Shown one piece after another: positions 1-9,379 of a stretch of DNA of 64,000 bases. The position numbers were made by a program, and so were the translations under genes. The notes beneath the pieces are model-generated. The model was not told the DNA's origin, did no database searches, and worked only from the letters and a program-made list of their open reading frames with translations. This DNA is from Hydrotalea sp. (GTDB lineage Bacteria > Bacteroidota > Bacteroidia > Chitinophagales > Chitinophagaceae), in NCBI GenBank assembly GCA_022402565.1, contig JAKRSC010000005.1:25240-89239 (forward strand), written 5' to 3'. How positions within the stretch are numbered: the first letter of the stretch is position 1; each line of letters starts with the position of its first letter.

Positions 1-948
1 CTGGAAGTGCATTGACTGTTACAGTAGTTGCAATAGAAGTCGATGAACAGTTATTTGCATTTGTTACTTGAACACTATAGCTGCCTGCCGATGTTACAGT
101 CAGCGTTTGATTTGTTGCACCATTTATGATATTACCATTGAGTAACCACTGATTGCCTGTCGCTGAACTCGAACTCAACACCGTATTATCTCCCACACAG
201 AATGTCAATGGACGACTGTTGCTGATGGTGGGTACTGCTGGAAGTGCATTGACTGTTACAGTAGTTGCAATAGAAGTCGATGAACAGTTATTTGCATTTG
301 TTACTTGAACACTATAGCTGCCTGCCGATGTTACAGTCAGCGTTTGATTTGTTGCACCAGTTATGATATTACCATTGAGTAGCCACTGATTGCCTGTCGC
401 TGAACTCGAACTCAACACTGTATTATCTCCTTCACAGAAAGTCAAAGGCCGACTATTGCTGATGGTGGGTACAGTTGGAAGTGCATTGACTGTTACAGTA
501 GTGGATGCTGATATCGATGAACAGTTATTTGCATTTGTTACTAGAACACTATAACTGCCCGCTGTTGTTACCGTCAAGGTTTGTCCAGTTGCGCCGCTGA
601 CCTCGTTTCCATTGAGTAACCACTGATTACCACTTGATGAACTCGAACTCAACACTGTATTATCTCCCACACAGAATGTCAATGGACGACTGTTGCTGAT
701 GGTGGGTACTGCTGGAAGTGCATTGACTGTTACAGTAGTTGCAATAGAAGTCGATGAACAGTTATTTGCATTTGTTACTTGAACACTATAGCTGCCTGCC
801 GATGTTACAGTCAGCGTTTGATTTGTTGCACCATTTATGATATTACCATTGAGTAACCACTGATTGCCTGTCGCTGAACTCGAACTCAACACCGTATTAT
901 CTCCCTCGCAGAAAGTCAAAGGCCTACTATTGCTGATGGTGGGTACTG
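1..948 (-). repeat. Tandem 237-bp repeats encoding 79-aa Ig-like domains
   Basis: Four consecutive units begin at about 1, 238, 475 and 712 (the first may extend beyond the window) with an exact 237-bp period that keeps the reading frame. Units 1, 2 and 4 are almost identical at DNA level; the unit at 475-711 differs at scattered sites. Each encodes an Ig-like domain with one Cys near FCEGDN and another near NNCSS. The high DNA identity points to recent duplication or gene conversion inside the gene. Confidence 0.93.
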
Positions 949-3900
949 CTGGAATTGCATTCACTATACCATTGAGCGCTACATTTTTTGTGACTGCTCC
1001 AGAACTTGTTAGAGTAATGTTACCTGTTGGAGTTCCAGATGCAGTTTCTGATAATCTAATATAAATTGTAGTTTCAGGTATGGCTCCACCAGTTTGTATT
1101 AAATCTAATTGACTAGTAAACCCACTTGAGCTACTGGTACTCAATTCAAAACCAACAGGAGCAGAAATTGTAATATTACTTGTTAAGTCACTGCCACTTA
1201 CTACTAAACTTTGATTGCTACTCACTGAACCACTACAGGATGTAAAATCAGTTAATGCTCCTGATACATTTATCAATGAGTTGGGAGGAAGTCTTGTAAT
1301 TATAATGGTATAAGTTTTTATAGTTGTGCCATCTTGAGCGGTTATTAAAACATTCACAGTATTACTTCCAACGCTTAATGCTAAACTGCTAGATGCAGTT
1401 CCACTAAGTACAGTTGCATAAGTACCATTATTAACTCTAATTTGTATGGTAGCATTGGGATCTGCTGCTGTTGGTGTTACTGTTACAGCATTAGTATTAT
1501 TACTTACTGAAGCAGTATAATTGAGCGTATCTCTATTGAAAATTGGACTTAATGTACCCTCTGAAACTACAATTCCAGTTAGATTAGCAGAATATCTGTT
1601 AGGTAGTACAAAAAACTTCCCTTGTGTAGCATAAATTAGGCCCATCAAGTCGCTAATTCCGTCACCATCAAGATCGTTTGCAGAAATTGCATAAGCCTGA
1701 GTGTTTAAATCTACTCTACTAGCAACACTAAATGTACCGCTTACAGAAGTATTGCGAAATATAGAAATTCGAGCATTGTTACCAGTAATAATATCTGGCT
1801 TACCATCACCGTTTAAATCGCTTATAGATATTGAATTAGGAGATCCATTACTTGCAAAATCTGTTTTAGCAGCAAAACTTATACTGCTTGAATTAGTTGT
1901 GTTTCTTAAATAAGAAAAATTGTTCTGATTGAGATTTGCTACAACTAAGTCTTGGTTTCCATCTTCATTCAAATCTCCAATTGCAATTCCAATAGGATTA
2001 TTTCCGGTTGCAAAATCTACTTTTGGGGCAAAGCTTATATTTCCTGTTGTAGAGTTATTTCGTAAAATTGAAACATTGTTGGTTTGTGAATTTGCAGTAG
2101 CTATATCTAAATAACTATCTCCATTAAAATCTCCAATAGCTATGAATTGAGGCTGGCCGCCAGTAGAAAAATCCAATTTTGTAGCAAAGCTTATATTTCC
2201 TACTGTGGATGTATTTCGTAGAACTGATACGGAATTAGGTAAACGATTTGAAGTAACAATATCTAATTTACCATCACCATCTATATCCCCCACCCTAACA
2301 GAATTAGGTTCAACATCCGTTATAAAGTTCTGTCTTGAACTAAAACTAATGTTACTTAACGTAGAAGTATTCCTGAAAACTGAAACGGTATTTGATTCAT
2401 TATTCACAACAATTAAATCAAGTTTACCATCACCATCCAAGTCACTTAATGACAAGTCTTCAGGGTCATGATCGGAACCAATCAAAATATCTTGTTTTAC
2501 AGCAAAGCTTAATGATCCTGCAGTTGATGTGTTACGAAATACTGATACAGAGTATGATGCAAAATTTAAAACCACTACATCGAGTTTGCCATCCCCGTCT
2601 AAATCACCCACTACTGATTTATTTGGTTCTGCCCCAGTTTCAAATTCTTGCTTTTGTCCAAAATCATTTGTAGTTATAACAGATTTTACTGGAGAAAACG
2701 TGGGTATAAATTGAACTTTACTTTGACCCATTAAATTATTTGCACTATTTATTATTGTTATGGGTGCATAGGTTGCTCCAATAGGAACATTTACCTGCAT
2801 ACTTGTTTCAGTTGCTGAAATGACTGTTGCCCTAATATTATCAAAAAATACAATATTGCCTGAAGCATTTGGATTAAAATTATTTCCTGATATATTTATT
2901 ACATCACCTGGCTTTGCAAACAATGGAGTAAAAGAGGTTATAGTTGGGATGGGTGGCTCTAATCTTGTAACTACAATGCTATATGTTTTATTTGTGCTCC
3001 CATTTTGTGCAGTTACAAGTACATCAATTGTATTTTCACCCACATTCAGCGATAAACTATTTGACGGACTCCCACTTGTGATAGTTGAATATGTTCCATT
3101 ATTTATTCTCAATTGAATACTTGCATTTGGATCAGAAACTGTTGGTGTTACAACAATAGTACTGGTTGAGTTGCTTACAGAAGTTGTATAAGAAATTGTA
3201 TTTGAAGAAAATACTGGACTTAAAGTACCCACGTTTGTTACTAACGATGCCAGATTAGCATTGCTATTATTGTTACGTATTAGAGACAATGTATTACCAA
3301 CGTCACTTGGAGCACTTAAATCCAGCTTTCCATCACCATCAAAATCACCCATTATCACTGATAAAGGTTGAATTCCGACAGTAAGGTCAAGTTGACCTGC
3401 AAGACTACTATTATCAATAACTCCTAAAATTGACTTGTTTCGAAAAACTGAAACAGAACTTGATCCACTATTTGCAACAGCTATATCTGGCTTACCATCA
3501 CCTGTTAAGTCTCCAATTGCAAAAGCAAGAGGACTACTTCCAGCAGTGAAATCAACCTTCGATGCAAGACTATTACTATTTATCAATCCATTGGTTGAAG
3601 TGTTATGAAAAACAGATATTGAATTAGCGGTTCTATTCGCCACTATTATATCTAATTTACCATCGCCGTCTATATCACAAGTTGCCACAGCGTTTGGCTG
3701 ATTTCCTGTTGAAAAATCAATTTTATCTGCAAAACTTGTTTCATTAATAACTCCATTCGTTGAAGTATTTTTAAAAATTGAAACTGTATTATTTGCTCTA
3801 TTAACTAGTGTTACATCTAGTTTCCCGTCACCATCAATATCTGCAATAGTGAGTCCTAGCGGATTTGTCCCAGTATTAAAATCAACTTTAGTTGCGAAAC

Positions 3901-4831
3901 TTGCACTTGAGATATTATTTGGAGTTGATAAGTTATGAAAAACTGAAAAAGTATTACTTGAATTATTTGTTACAACAATGTCTAAATATCCATCATTATC
4001 CAGATCACCTAATCCCAAGGTATTTGGTGAAAATCCTGTGCCAAAATCCACTTTTGAAGCGAAAGAACTATTATCTATGGTTCCAACTGTGCTTAGATTC
4101 TTATAAACAGAAATTGAAGTGCTTCCATTATTTACAACTACAATGTCAAGCTTACCATCATTATCAACATCGCCAACAACAATAGCACGAGGGGAATTTC
4201 CTGTAGCTAAGGTTACACTAGAGATAAAACTGCTGTTATTTAGGCTTCCACTTGTTGCGACGTTTCTGTAGATGGTTATTGAATTATCAGCATTATTTGA
4301 AACAATTATTTCGGGCTTTCCATCCCCATCTAAATCACCTTGGGCAGAACCACGTGGATTTGTTCCAGTCACTAAATCCTGTCTTGCAGCAAAATCGCCA
4401 GCTGTAAGATCAACTTTTGATGGTGAAAAAACTGGGTTAAAAAAAGATCCGCTTCGACCAGATAATGAAACAGCCGTATTTAAAACTGATATTGGACCAT
4501 AATTTGCACCAAATGGCACAGTTACAGTCAAACTAGAGGAAGTAGCAGCTGTTACTACTGCTTTTGTATTACCCAAAAAAACAATATTATTAGCTACTAT
4601 AGGGCTGAAGTTGCTGCCATTAATGACAATTTCATCTCCCGGTTTGCCACTTAATGGACTAAAATTTGAAATTATTGGTACCTGGGCACTGGTCAATGAC
4701 GGGTTAATAAAAAGCAGAATTACAATTAATCTAAATGCGGGGAATTTTCTAATAGCCTTTCCTGGCAAATTAAATATTAAATAAATTCTTAATATATTAA
4801 TTATTAAAGTCAGAAAATCGGGTAAACTCAT
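1..4831 (-). CDS. Giant secreted FG-GAP / Ig-like repeat protein, 3' end outside window
   Basis: An open frame of 1610 codons runs from an ATG at 4831 to the window edge without a stop, so the C-terminus is missing. A hydrophobic segment at about residues 35-48 ending in SLTSAQ looks like a signal peptide; a TTG at 4768 would give a more typical signal-peptide length and is an alternative start. Domains in order: IPT/TIG (about 50-130); seven FG-GAP/VCBS repeats with D-x-D-x-DG calcium loops (about 160-500); cadherin-like beta-sandwich (about 520-617); second IPT/TIG (about 624-714); seven more FG-GAP repeats (about 737-1064); second cadherin-like sandwich (about 1084-1180); a linker domain with SGTPTGNITLTSSG; then 79-residue Ig-like repeats from about 1293, each with two cysteines. 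Such proteins are usually cell-surface adhesins or type IX secretion cargo; the diagnostic C-terminal domain is off-window, so the secretion route is inference. Confidence 0.88.
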   Translation of the reverse strand, partial: MSLPDFLTLIINILRIYLIFNLPGKAIRKFPAFRLIVILLFINPSLTSAQVPIISNFSPLSGKPGDEIVINGSNFSPIVANNIVFLGNTKAVVTAATSSSLTVTVPFGANYGPISVLNTAVSLSGRSGSFFNPVFSPSKVDLTAGDFAARQDLVTGTNPRGSAQGDLDGDGKPEIIVSNNADNSITIYRNVATSGSLNNSSFISSVTLATGNSPRAIVVGDVDNDGKLDIVVVNNGSTSISVYKNLSTVGTIDNSSFASKVDFGTGFSPNTLGLGDLDNDGYLDIVVTNNSSNTFSVFHNLSTPNNISSASFATKVDFNTGTNPLGLTIADIDGDGKLDVTLVNRANNTVSIFKNTSTNGVINETSFADKIDFSTGNQPNAVATCDIDGDGKLDIIVANRTANSISVFHNTSTNGLINSNSLASKVDFTAGSSPLAFAIGDLTGDGKPDIAVANSGSSSVSVFRNKSILGVIDNSSLAGQLDLTVGIQPLSVIMGDFDGDGKLDLSAPSDVGNTLSLIRNNNSNANLASLVTNVGTLSPVFSSNTISYTTSVSNSTSTIVVTPTVSDPNASIQLRINNGTYSTITSGSPSNSLSLNVGENTIDVLVTAQNGSTNKTYSIVVTRLEPPIPTITSFTPLFAKPGDVINISGNNFNPNASGNIVFFDNIRATVISATETSMQVNVPIGATYAPITIINSANNLMGQSKVQFIPTFSPVKSVITTNDFGQKQEFETGAEPNKSVVGDLDGDGKLDVVVLNFASYSVSVFRNTSTAGSLSFAVKQDILIGSDHDPEDLSLSDLDGDGKLDLIVVNNESNTVSVFRNTSTLSNISFSSRQNFITDVEPNSVRVGDIDGDGKLDIVTSNRLPNSVSVLRNTSTVGNISFATKLDFSTGGQPQFIAIGDFNGDSYLDIATANSQTNNVSILRNNSTTGNISFAPKVDFATGNNPIGIAIGDLNEDGNQDLVVANLNQNNFSYLRNTTNSSSISFAAKTDFASNGSPNSISISDLNGDGKPDIITGNNARISIFRNTSVSGTFSVASRVDLNTQAYAISANDLDGDGISDLMGLIYATQGKFFVLPNRYSANLTGIVVSEGTLSPIFNRDTLNYTASVSNNTNAVTVTPTAADPNATIQIRVNNGTYATVLSGTASSSLALSVGSNTVNVLITAQDGTTIKTYTIIITRLPPNSLINVSGALTDFTSCSGSVSSNQSLVVSGSDLTSNITISAPVGFELSTSSSSGFTSQLDLIQTGGAIPETTIYIRLSETASGTPTGNITLTSSGAVTKNVALNGIVNAIPAVPTISNSRPLTFCEGDNTVLSSSSATGNQWLLNGNIINGATNQTLTVTSAGSYSVQVTNANNCSSTSIATTVTVNALPAVPTISNSRPLTFCVGDNTVLSSSSSSGNQWLLNGNEVSGATGQTLTVTTAGSYSVLVTNANNCSSISASTTVTVNALPTVPTISNSRPLTFCEGDNTVLSSSSATGNQWLLNGNIITGATNQTLTVTSAGSYSVQVTNANNCSSTSIATTVTVNALPAVPTISNSRPLTFCVGDNTVLSSSSATGNQWLLNGNIINGATNQTLTVTSAGSYSVQVTNANNCSSTSIATTVTVNALP

Positions 4832-5319
4832 TATATGCTGTTTTAAGGGCAATAGGCGGTTAATGCTAGTATATTGAGCACCCGAATTAATATAATCCGT
4901 GTATAACCAACTAAAAAAGACCGTTTCAAAAACGTTGCAATTTTAGAACTCTTATTTCGTATTAATTTTCAAAGTTTTACACATTTAAATTTCAATGGTG
5001 TAAGTTGTACAACTACCGTATTTTATTTTCAAAATCTCTTTTAAAAAGACAGATTCAGGTATCTAAACCTACAAATACATGTTGAGAATATTATTTATTG
5101 GTACGTATAATTAACCCTCAACATTCTCACATTTCAGATTATTACTATACTTTTTTAAATGCATACTTCGGCTCTCTTCCAAAGGTGAATCTAATTAGCC
5201 ATAAAAGAATGTAAATGAATCTTTAGTTTAAAAATCCTGCAAATGATAGTAAAATCATTCAGAAATCACTTTAAAACAAATCGTCTAATAACCCTAAAAT
5301 CATATTGAATTTGTCGCAT
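4832..5319. other. AT-rich intergenic region, no gene seen
   Basis: This stretch of nearly 490 bases upstream of the giant repeat gene is AT-rich and has no convincing ORF or RNA gene. The promoter of the minus-strand giant gene should lie in its left part, but I see no exact TAnnTTTG box at a sensible distance. A weak inverted repeat (TGTTGAG at 5080-5086 and CTCAACA at 5117-5123) has a 30-base loop and is not enough to call a structure. Confidence 0.5.
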
Positions 5320-5346
5320 AAAAAAGAGCACCTAATCCAGATGCTC
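5320..5346 (-). terminator. Rho-independent terminator of the tRNA-Pro gene
   Basis: Read on the minus strand, an 8-bp stem (GAGCATCT / AGGTGCTC with one G-T pair) and a 5-base loop are followed by six T. It sits just downstream of tRNA-Pro. Confidence 0.8.
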
Positions 5347-5351
5347 TCTCG

Positions 5352-5425
5352 TCGGGTGGACTGGATTCGAACCAGCGACCTCTTGCACCCCATGCAAATG
5401 CGCTACCGGGCTGCGCCACCACCCG
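5352..5425 (-). tRNA. tRNA-Pro(GGG)
   Basis: A 74-nt cloverleaf reads on the minus strand: 7-bp acceptor stem CGGGTGG/CCACCCG, D arm with GGCGCAGCCCGGTAGCGC, anticodon stem TTTGC/GCAAG around the loop ATGGGGT (anticodon GGG), T arm with GGTTCGAATCC, discriminator A. The CCA end is not encoded. A terminator follows it. Confidence 0.95.
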
Positions 5426-5518
5426 TACCTCACCTATTGCTAGGTAAATTGGGGTGCAAATATAGCAGTCAGAAACTAAAAAATCGGCTATATTGCACAA
5501 AATATTTGAACCCATTCC

Positions 5519-6793
5519 ATGAAGTTTTTCATTAGGCAGGCCACCATTATTGACCCCTCTAGTTCGTTCCATTTACAAACTATTGACCTGCGAATTACCA
5601 ATGGTATCATCTCTGAAATGGGTGATGCTTTATCTCCTTCACCCGACGAAGAACAGATTGAATTCCCTGAGTTGATGATTTCACCTTCATGGGTAGATAC
5701 ACTAGCCGATTACGCAGAACCAGGCGAAGAACATCGAGAAACATTATGCTCTGGTTCCGAAGCAGCCATTACTGGTGGATTTGGTCATGTGTTTTTAGTG
5801 CCTAACACCACCCCTGTGGTTGACCAAAAAACACAGGTGAGTTATATCGTAAATGCATCTAAACAATTACCGATTCAGTTGTATCCTTTGGGAGCTATTT
5901 CGCAAGGCACAGAAGGCAAAACATTGGCTGAAATGTATGATATGCACCATGCTGGGGCAGTGGCTTTTTCGGATGGTATTCATCCAGTTCAATCGCCTGG
6001 CTTGTTTTCTAAGGCTTTGCAATATGTGAAGGCTTTCAAAGGAGTAGTAGTTCAAATTCCCATCACCAAAAGCTTATCAGAACATGGACTGATGCATGAA
6101 GGCGTAGTTTCTACACAAATGGGATTGCCAGGTATTGCGGCTATTGCTGAAGACTTAATAGTAGCCCGCGATTTGGAACTGCTGGCTTATACCAATTCGA
6201 GGTTGCATATTGCAGGTATTAGTACCTCTACTTCGGTTGAGCGTATTCGTGCTGCTAAAAAAGCGGGTTTGCATGTCACTTGCTCTGTCGCTCCTTACCA
6301 CCTCTACTATATCGACGCTGATTTAGATGGTTATAATTCTTCACTTAAGGTTAATCCGCCTCTAAGAACTGCATCTGATAGAGCTGCATTGCAAGAAGCT
6401 GTGTTAGACGGCACCATAGATTGTATAGCTAGTTTTCATATTCCACAACATTGGGACGCAAAAACCTGCGAATTTGAATATGCAGCCTGGGGTATGGCTA
6501 TTCAAGAGTTGTGCTTCCAAACTGTAATAAGCTCAATTCCTACTATTACTGCTGAAAAATTGGTACAAATTTTTTCTTTGAATCCGCGTAAGATTTTCGG
6601 TCTTGCAGATACTCATATTCATGTAGGACAAAAAGCTGATCTTACTTTGTTCTCTTTTGCGGGAAATACCCAAATCAACTCTAGTACGCAAAAGAGCAAA
6701 GGTGTCAATAATCCCTTATTAAATATTGAATTAAAGGGAACTGTCTTACCTAATCTTCGCTCATTAAATACACACATATGGAAAACAAAGTAA
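5519..6793 (+). CDS. Dihydroorotase-like protein lacking the metal-binding residues
   Basis: The 424-residue protein has the amidohydrolase/dihydroorotase fold: an N-terminal beta-sandwich starting IRQATIIDPSS and a barrel with the family phrase VFLVPNTTPVVDQK near residues 91-104. The canonical D-x-H-x-H-x-R zinc/substrate motif reads here as D60-T-L-A-D-Y-A before EPG, so both zinc histidines and the arginine are lost, and the usual TDHAPH loop is SFHIPQH (from S305), losing the catalytic aspartate. It is therefore probably an inactive, type I-like DHOase homologue. In several bacteria such pseudo-DHOases serve as structural partners of aspartate transcarbamoylase; no pyrB is present here. 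It overlaps the next gene by 16 bases, suggesting co-transcription. The start is an ATG. Confidence 0.88.
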   Translation: MKFFIRQATIIDPSSSFHLQTIDLRITNGIISEMGDALSPSPDEEQIEFPELMISPSWVDTLADYAEPGEEHRETLCSGSEAAITGGFGHVFLVPNTTPVVDQKTQVSYIVNASKQLPIQLYPLGAISQGTEGKTLAEMYDMHHAGAVAFSDGIHPVQSPGLFSKALQYVKAFKGVVVQIPITKSLSEHGLMHEGVVSTQMGLPGIAAIAEDLIVARDLELLAYTNSRLHIAGISTSTSVERIRAAKKAGLHVTCSVAPYHLYYIDADLDGYNSSLKVNPPLRTASDRAALQEAVLDGTIDCIASFHIPQHWDAKTCEFEYAAWGMAIQELCFQTVISSIPTITAEKLVQIFSLNPRKIFGLADTHIHVGQKADLTLFSFAGNTQINSSTQKSKGVNNPLLNIELKGTVLPNLRSLNTHIWKTK

Positions 6794-7293
6794 CCCCCGC
6801 TTGGCAAAAAGGATTGATCCTTAGCCTTATTATCATTGTAATTGGAGCTGGATTGCACTTAAGCGGCATGTCGCAAAATACCTATGCACAATGGTCGCAG
6901 AATATTTTATTTTTTGCAGGTATTATTTGGGCTTGTATTGATTATGCAAAGCAAAAGCAAGGTGAAGTCACTTTTGGTAATGTTTTCGGATTTGGCTTCA
7001 AGGTTACTGCTGCAGTAGCCGCTATTGTGGCGGTGTATAGTATTTTAGCTGTTACTACCATTTTCCCTGAAATGAAAGACCAAGCTATTGAAGCTGCACG
7101 CAAATCAATGGAGGATAACCCAAAATTGAATGAAGAGCAAATTGATCAGGCATTGCAAATGACTTCTAAAATGTTTGTTCCATTCATGATTGGTGGGGTA
7201 TTATTAGGATTTGCACTAATTGGTGCTATTGCATCATTAGTAGGCGCTGCATTTGCTAAGAAAAATCCAAACCCAACTCCTTTTAACCAATAA
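6778..7293 (+). CDS. DUF4199 family membrane protein
   Basis: The 171-residue protein has four predicted membrane segments (about 12-30, 40-55, 72-92 and 130-158) separated by a charged helix rich in Lys/Glu (KSMEDNPKLNEEQIDQAL). This layout matches the DUF4199 family, common in Bacteroidota and of unknown function. Its ATG lies inside the end of the pseudo-dihydroorotase gene and only six bases separate it from the following glycosyltransferase, so the three genes look like one operon. No catalytic motif is visible. Confidence 0.85.
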   Translation: MENKVTPAWQKGLILSLIIIVIGAGLHLSGMSQNTYAQWSQNILFFAGIIWACIDYAKQKQGEVTFGNVFGFGFKVTAAVAAIVAVYSILAVTTIFPEMKDQAIEAARKSMEDNPKLNEEQIDQALQMTSKMFVPFMIGGVLLGFALIGAIASLVGAAFAKKNPNPTPFNQ

Positions 7294-7299
7294 GCATTC

Positions 7300-8238
7300 A
7301 TGGATTTATCCATAGTCATACCCTTATTTAACGAAGATGAATCACTACCCGAGTTGTCCGCCTGGATTGCTCGGGTAGTTGATCCTTTAGGCTGGCAGTA
7401 CGAAGTGGTTTTTGTAGATGATGGTAGCACCGATGATAGCTGGGCAACCATTCAATCTATTTGTACAAATCATCCTTCTTGGAAAGGCATTCGTTTTCAA
7501 AGAAATTATGGCAAATCGGCCGCTCTGCATGTTGGATTTAAAGCCGTTAGTGGACATGTAGTGATTACCATGGATGCCGATATGCAAGACTCGCCCGATG
7601 AAATTCCATCACTCTATAAAATGATTACAGAAGATGGTTATGATCTGGTGAGTGGATGGAAGAAAGTTCGTTACGATAATACGCTTTCAAAAAATATTCC
7701 TTCTAAATTATTCAATGCTGCTGCACGACAAGTAAGCGGTATTTATTTGCATGACTTTAATTGTGGCTTAAAAGCATACAAGAAAAAAGTTGTGAAGAGC
7801 ATTGAAGTGTTTGGTGAAATGCACCGCTATATTCCAGTCATTGCTAAATGGGCTGGATTTAAAAAGATTGGAGAAAAAGTAGTTGAACATAGAGCACGAA
7901 AATATGGTGTTACCAAATTTGGCTGGAATAGGTTCATTAATGGCTTCCTAGATTTACTTACCATTACTTTCATCAGCAAGTTTGGAAGAAGTCCTATGCA
8001 CTTGTTTGGTTTGTATGGAACACTTTGTTTTTTAATGGGATTAGGTATCAGTATTTACCTCATTATTGCTAAGCTTACTTCTCCTGAATTCAGCTTAACC
8101 AATAAACCTGGATTTTACTTAGCCATGTTAGCGATGGTTTTAGGCTTGCAATTATTCCTTGCAGGATTCGTGGGCGAAATGATTGTACGGAACGCTTCAG
8201 AGAGAAATGCTTATTTAATAGAAGACACAATCAACTGA
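7300..8238 (+). CDS. Glycosyltransferase family 2, polyprenyl-phosphate sugar type
   Basis: The 312-residue protein begins SIVIPLFNEDESLPEL and carries the GT2 nucleotide/metal motifs FVDDGSTDDSW (about 46-56) and MDADMQDSPDE (DxD-like, about 91-101), then an amphipathic region and two C-terminal membrane helices (about 243-266 and 278-303). This is the dolichyl-phosphate-mannose synthase / GtrB / ArnC arrangement, so it probably moves a sugar from a nucleotide donor to polyprenyl phosphate on the inner face of the membrane. It lies at the head of the sugar genes with one base between it and the next glycosyltransferase. The sugar is unknown; a role in surface glycan synthesis is inferred from the heptose genes downstream. 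Confidence 0.9.
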   Translation: MDLSIVIPLFNEDESLPELSAWIARVVDPLGWQYEVVFVDDGSTDDSWATIQSICTNHPSWKGIRFQRNYGKSAALHVGFKAVSGHVVITMDADMQDSPDEIPSLYKMITEDGYDLVSGWKKVRYDNTLSKNIPSKLFNAAARQVSGIYLHDFNCGLKAYKKKVVKSIEVFGEMHRYIPVIAKWAGFKKIGEKVVEHRARKYGVTKFGWNRFINGFLDLLTITFISKFGRSPMHLFGLYGTLCFLMGLGISIYLIIAKLTSPEFSLTNKPGFYLAMLAMVLGLQLFLAGFVGEMIVRNASERNAYLIEDTIN

Positions 8239-8239
8239 T

Positions 8240-9376
8240 ATGGCAAACGGTGAAAAGGTGTTTATCATTGGGCCTGCTCATCCTTTGCGTGGTGGATTGG
8301 CATCTTTTAATGAAAGATTAGCAAGAGCATTCCAACAGCAAGGCGCAAACGTTACTATTTATACTTTCTCATTACAATATCCCAACTTTCTTTTTCCTGG
8401 TACAACGCAGTACTCCTCAGAACCAGCACCAACAGATTTATCCATTCGTGTGCTTATCAATTCTGTGAATCCTTTCAATTGGATAAAAGTAGGATGGATT
8501 ATGCGTCAAGAGCAACCAGATATTGTAGTGGTACGCTATTGGCTTCCTTTTATGGGGCCTGCTTTAGGAACTATCCTACGCATTCTTCGTTCTAATAAAA
8601 AAACGCGCATAGTTACTATTGCAGACAATGTAATACCGCATGAAAAACGCATAGGTGATACCATTTTCACAAAATATTTCCTGCAACCCGTGCATGCTTT
8701 CGTAACCATGAGCAATAAAGTAATGCATGACCTTCGCAGCTTCACACAAAAACCTGCACAACAAGTGGTACATCCACTATATGATAATTTTGGAGAAGCT
8801 GTTTCTGTAGAAACTGCTCGCGAGCATTTGAAACTGCCTGTACAAGCTAAAATTGTTTTGTTCTTTGGGTTTATTCGTGCTTACAAAGGATTGGATCTTT
8901 TGTTGGAAGCAACAGCCTTGTTAAAGAAATCATCAGCTGAACCTATTTATGTATTGGTAGCTGGTGAATTTTACGAAGACCGAACAAAGTATGATGAGTT
9001 AATTCATACATTGGGTATACAAGACCGCCTTTTTTTGAGAACAGAATTTATCGCTGATAGCGAGGTGAAATTTTACCTGAGCGCAGCCGATTTTGTTATT
9101 CAGCCTTATAAACATGCCACTCAAAGTGGCGTTACCCCACTCTCCTATCATTTTGAGAAACCCATGCTGGTCACCAACGTAGGCGGATTACCCGATTTGG
9201 TACCTCACCAAAAAGTAGGTTGGGTTGTAGAACCCAATGCGCTCGCAATCGCCAATGGTATTGAATCACTCTATCAATTAGGAGTTGCCCATTTTTTGCC
9301 GCATCTTCGTCATGAAAAAAAGAAATACAGCTGGGAGGTATTGGCAAATACAATCCGGCAATTGGCAAGTCAATAA
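8240..9376 (+). CDS. Glycosyltransferase family 4 (GT-B fold)
   Basis: The 378-residue protein starts with IIGPAHPLRGGLASFNERL, the GT-B glycine-rich acceptor loop, and contains LFFGFIRAYKGLDLLLEA (about 210-228) and a C-terminal donor-site region with PYKHATQSGVTPLSYHFEK (about 289-307), typical of GT4 retaining transferases. No signal peptide or membrane helix is obvious, so it is cytoplasmic or peripheral. It is placed directly before the heptose kinase gene (three-base gap), so heptose transfer is an attractive but unproven guess. Confidence 0.87.
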   Translation: MANGEKVFIIGPAHPLRGGLASFNERLARAFQQQGANVTIYTFSLQYPNFLFPGTTQYSSEPAPTDLSIRVLINSVNPFNWIKVGWIMRQEQPDIVVVRYWLPFMGPALGTILRILRSNKKTRIVTIADNVIPHEKRIGDTIFTKYFLQPVHAFVTMSNKVMHDLRSFTQKPAQQVVHPLYDNFGEAVSVETAREHLKLPVQAKIVLFFGFIRAYKGLDLLLEATALLKKSSAEPIYVLVAGEFYEDRTKYDELIHTLGIQDRLFLRTEFIADSEVKFYLSAADFVIQPYKHATQSGVTPLSYHFEKPMLVTNVGGLPDLVPHQKVGWVVEPNALAIANGIESLYQLGVAHFLPHLRHEKKKYSWEVLANTIRQLASQ

Positions 9377-9379
9377 CAT

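Noticed and set aside
1-948. Regular direct repeats that could suggest a CRISPR array
   Set aside because: The repeats are 237 bp, coding, and contiguous without unique spacers; they encode Ig-like domains.
864-4502. Several plus-strand ORFs of 60-100 codons (for example 2205-2471, 2820-3116, 4272-4502)
   Set aside because: They are antisense shadows of the giant minus-strand repeat gene; their similar starts and lengths come from the FG-GAP repeats, and their products have no family features.
5080-5123. Inverted repeat TGTTGAG/CTCAACA in the long intergenic region
   Set aside because: The stem is short, the loop is 30 bases and there is no T run or nearby gene start to give it a function.
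5300-5572. ORFs overlapping the tRNA-Pro on both strands
   Set aside because: Their translations contain the translated tRNA sequence; the tRNA cloverleaf is clear.
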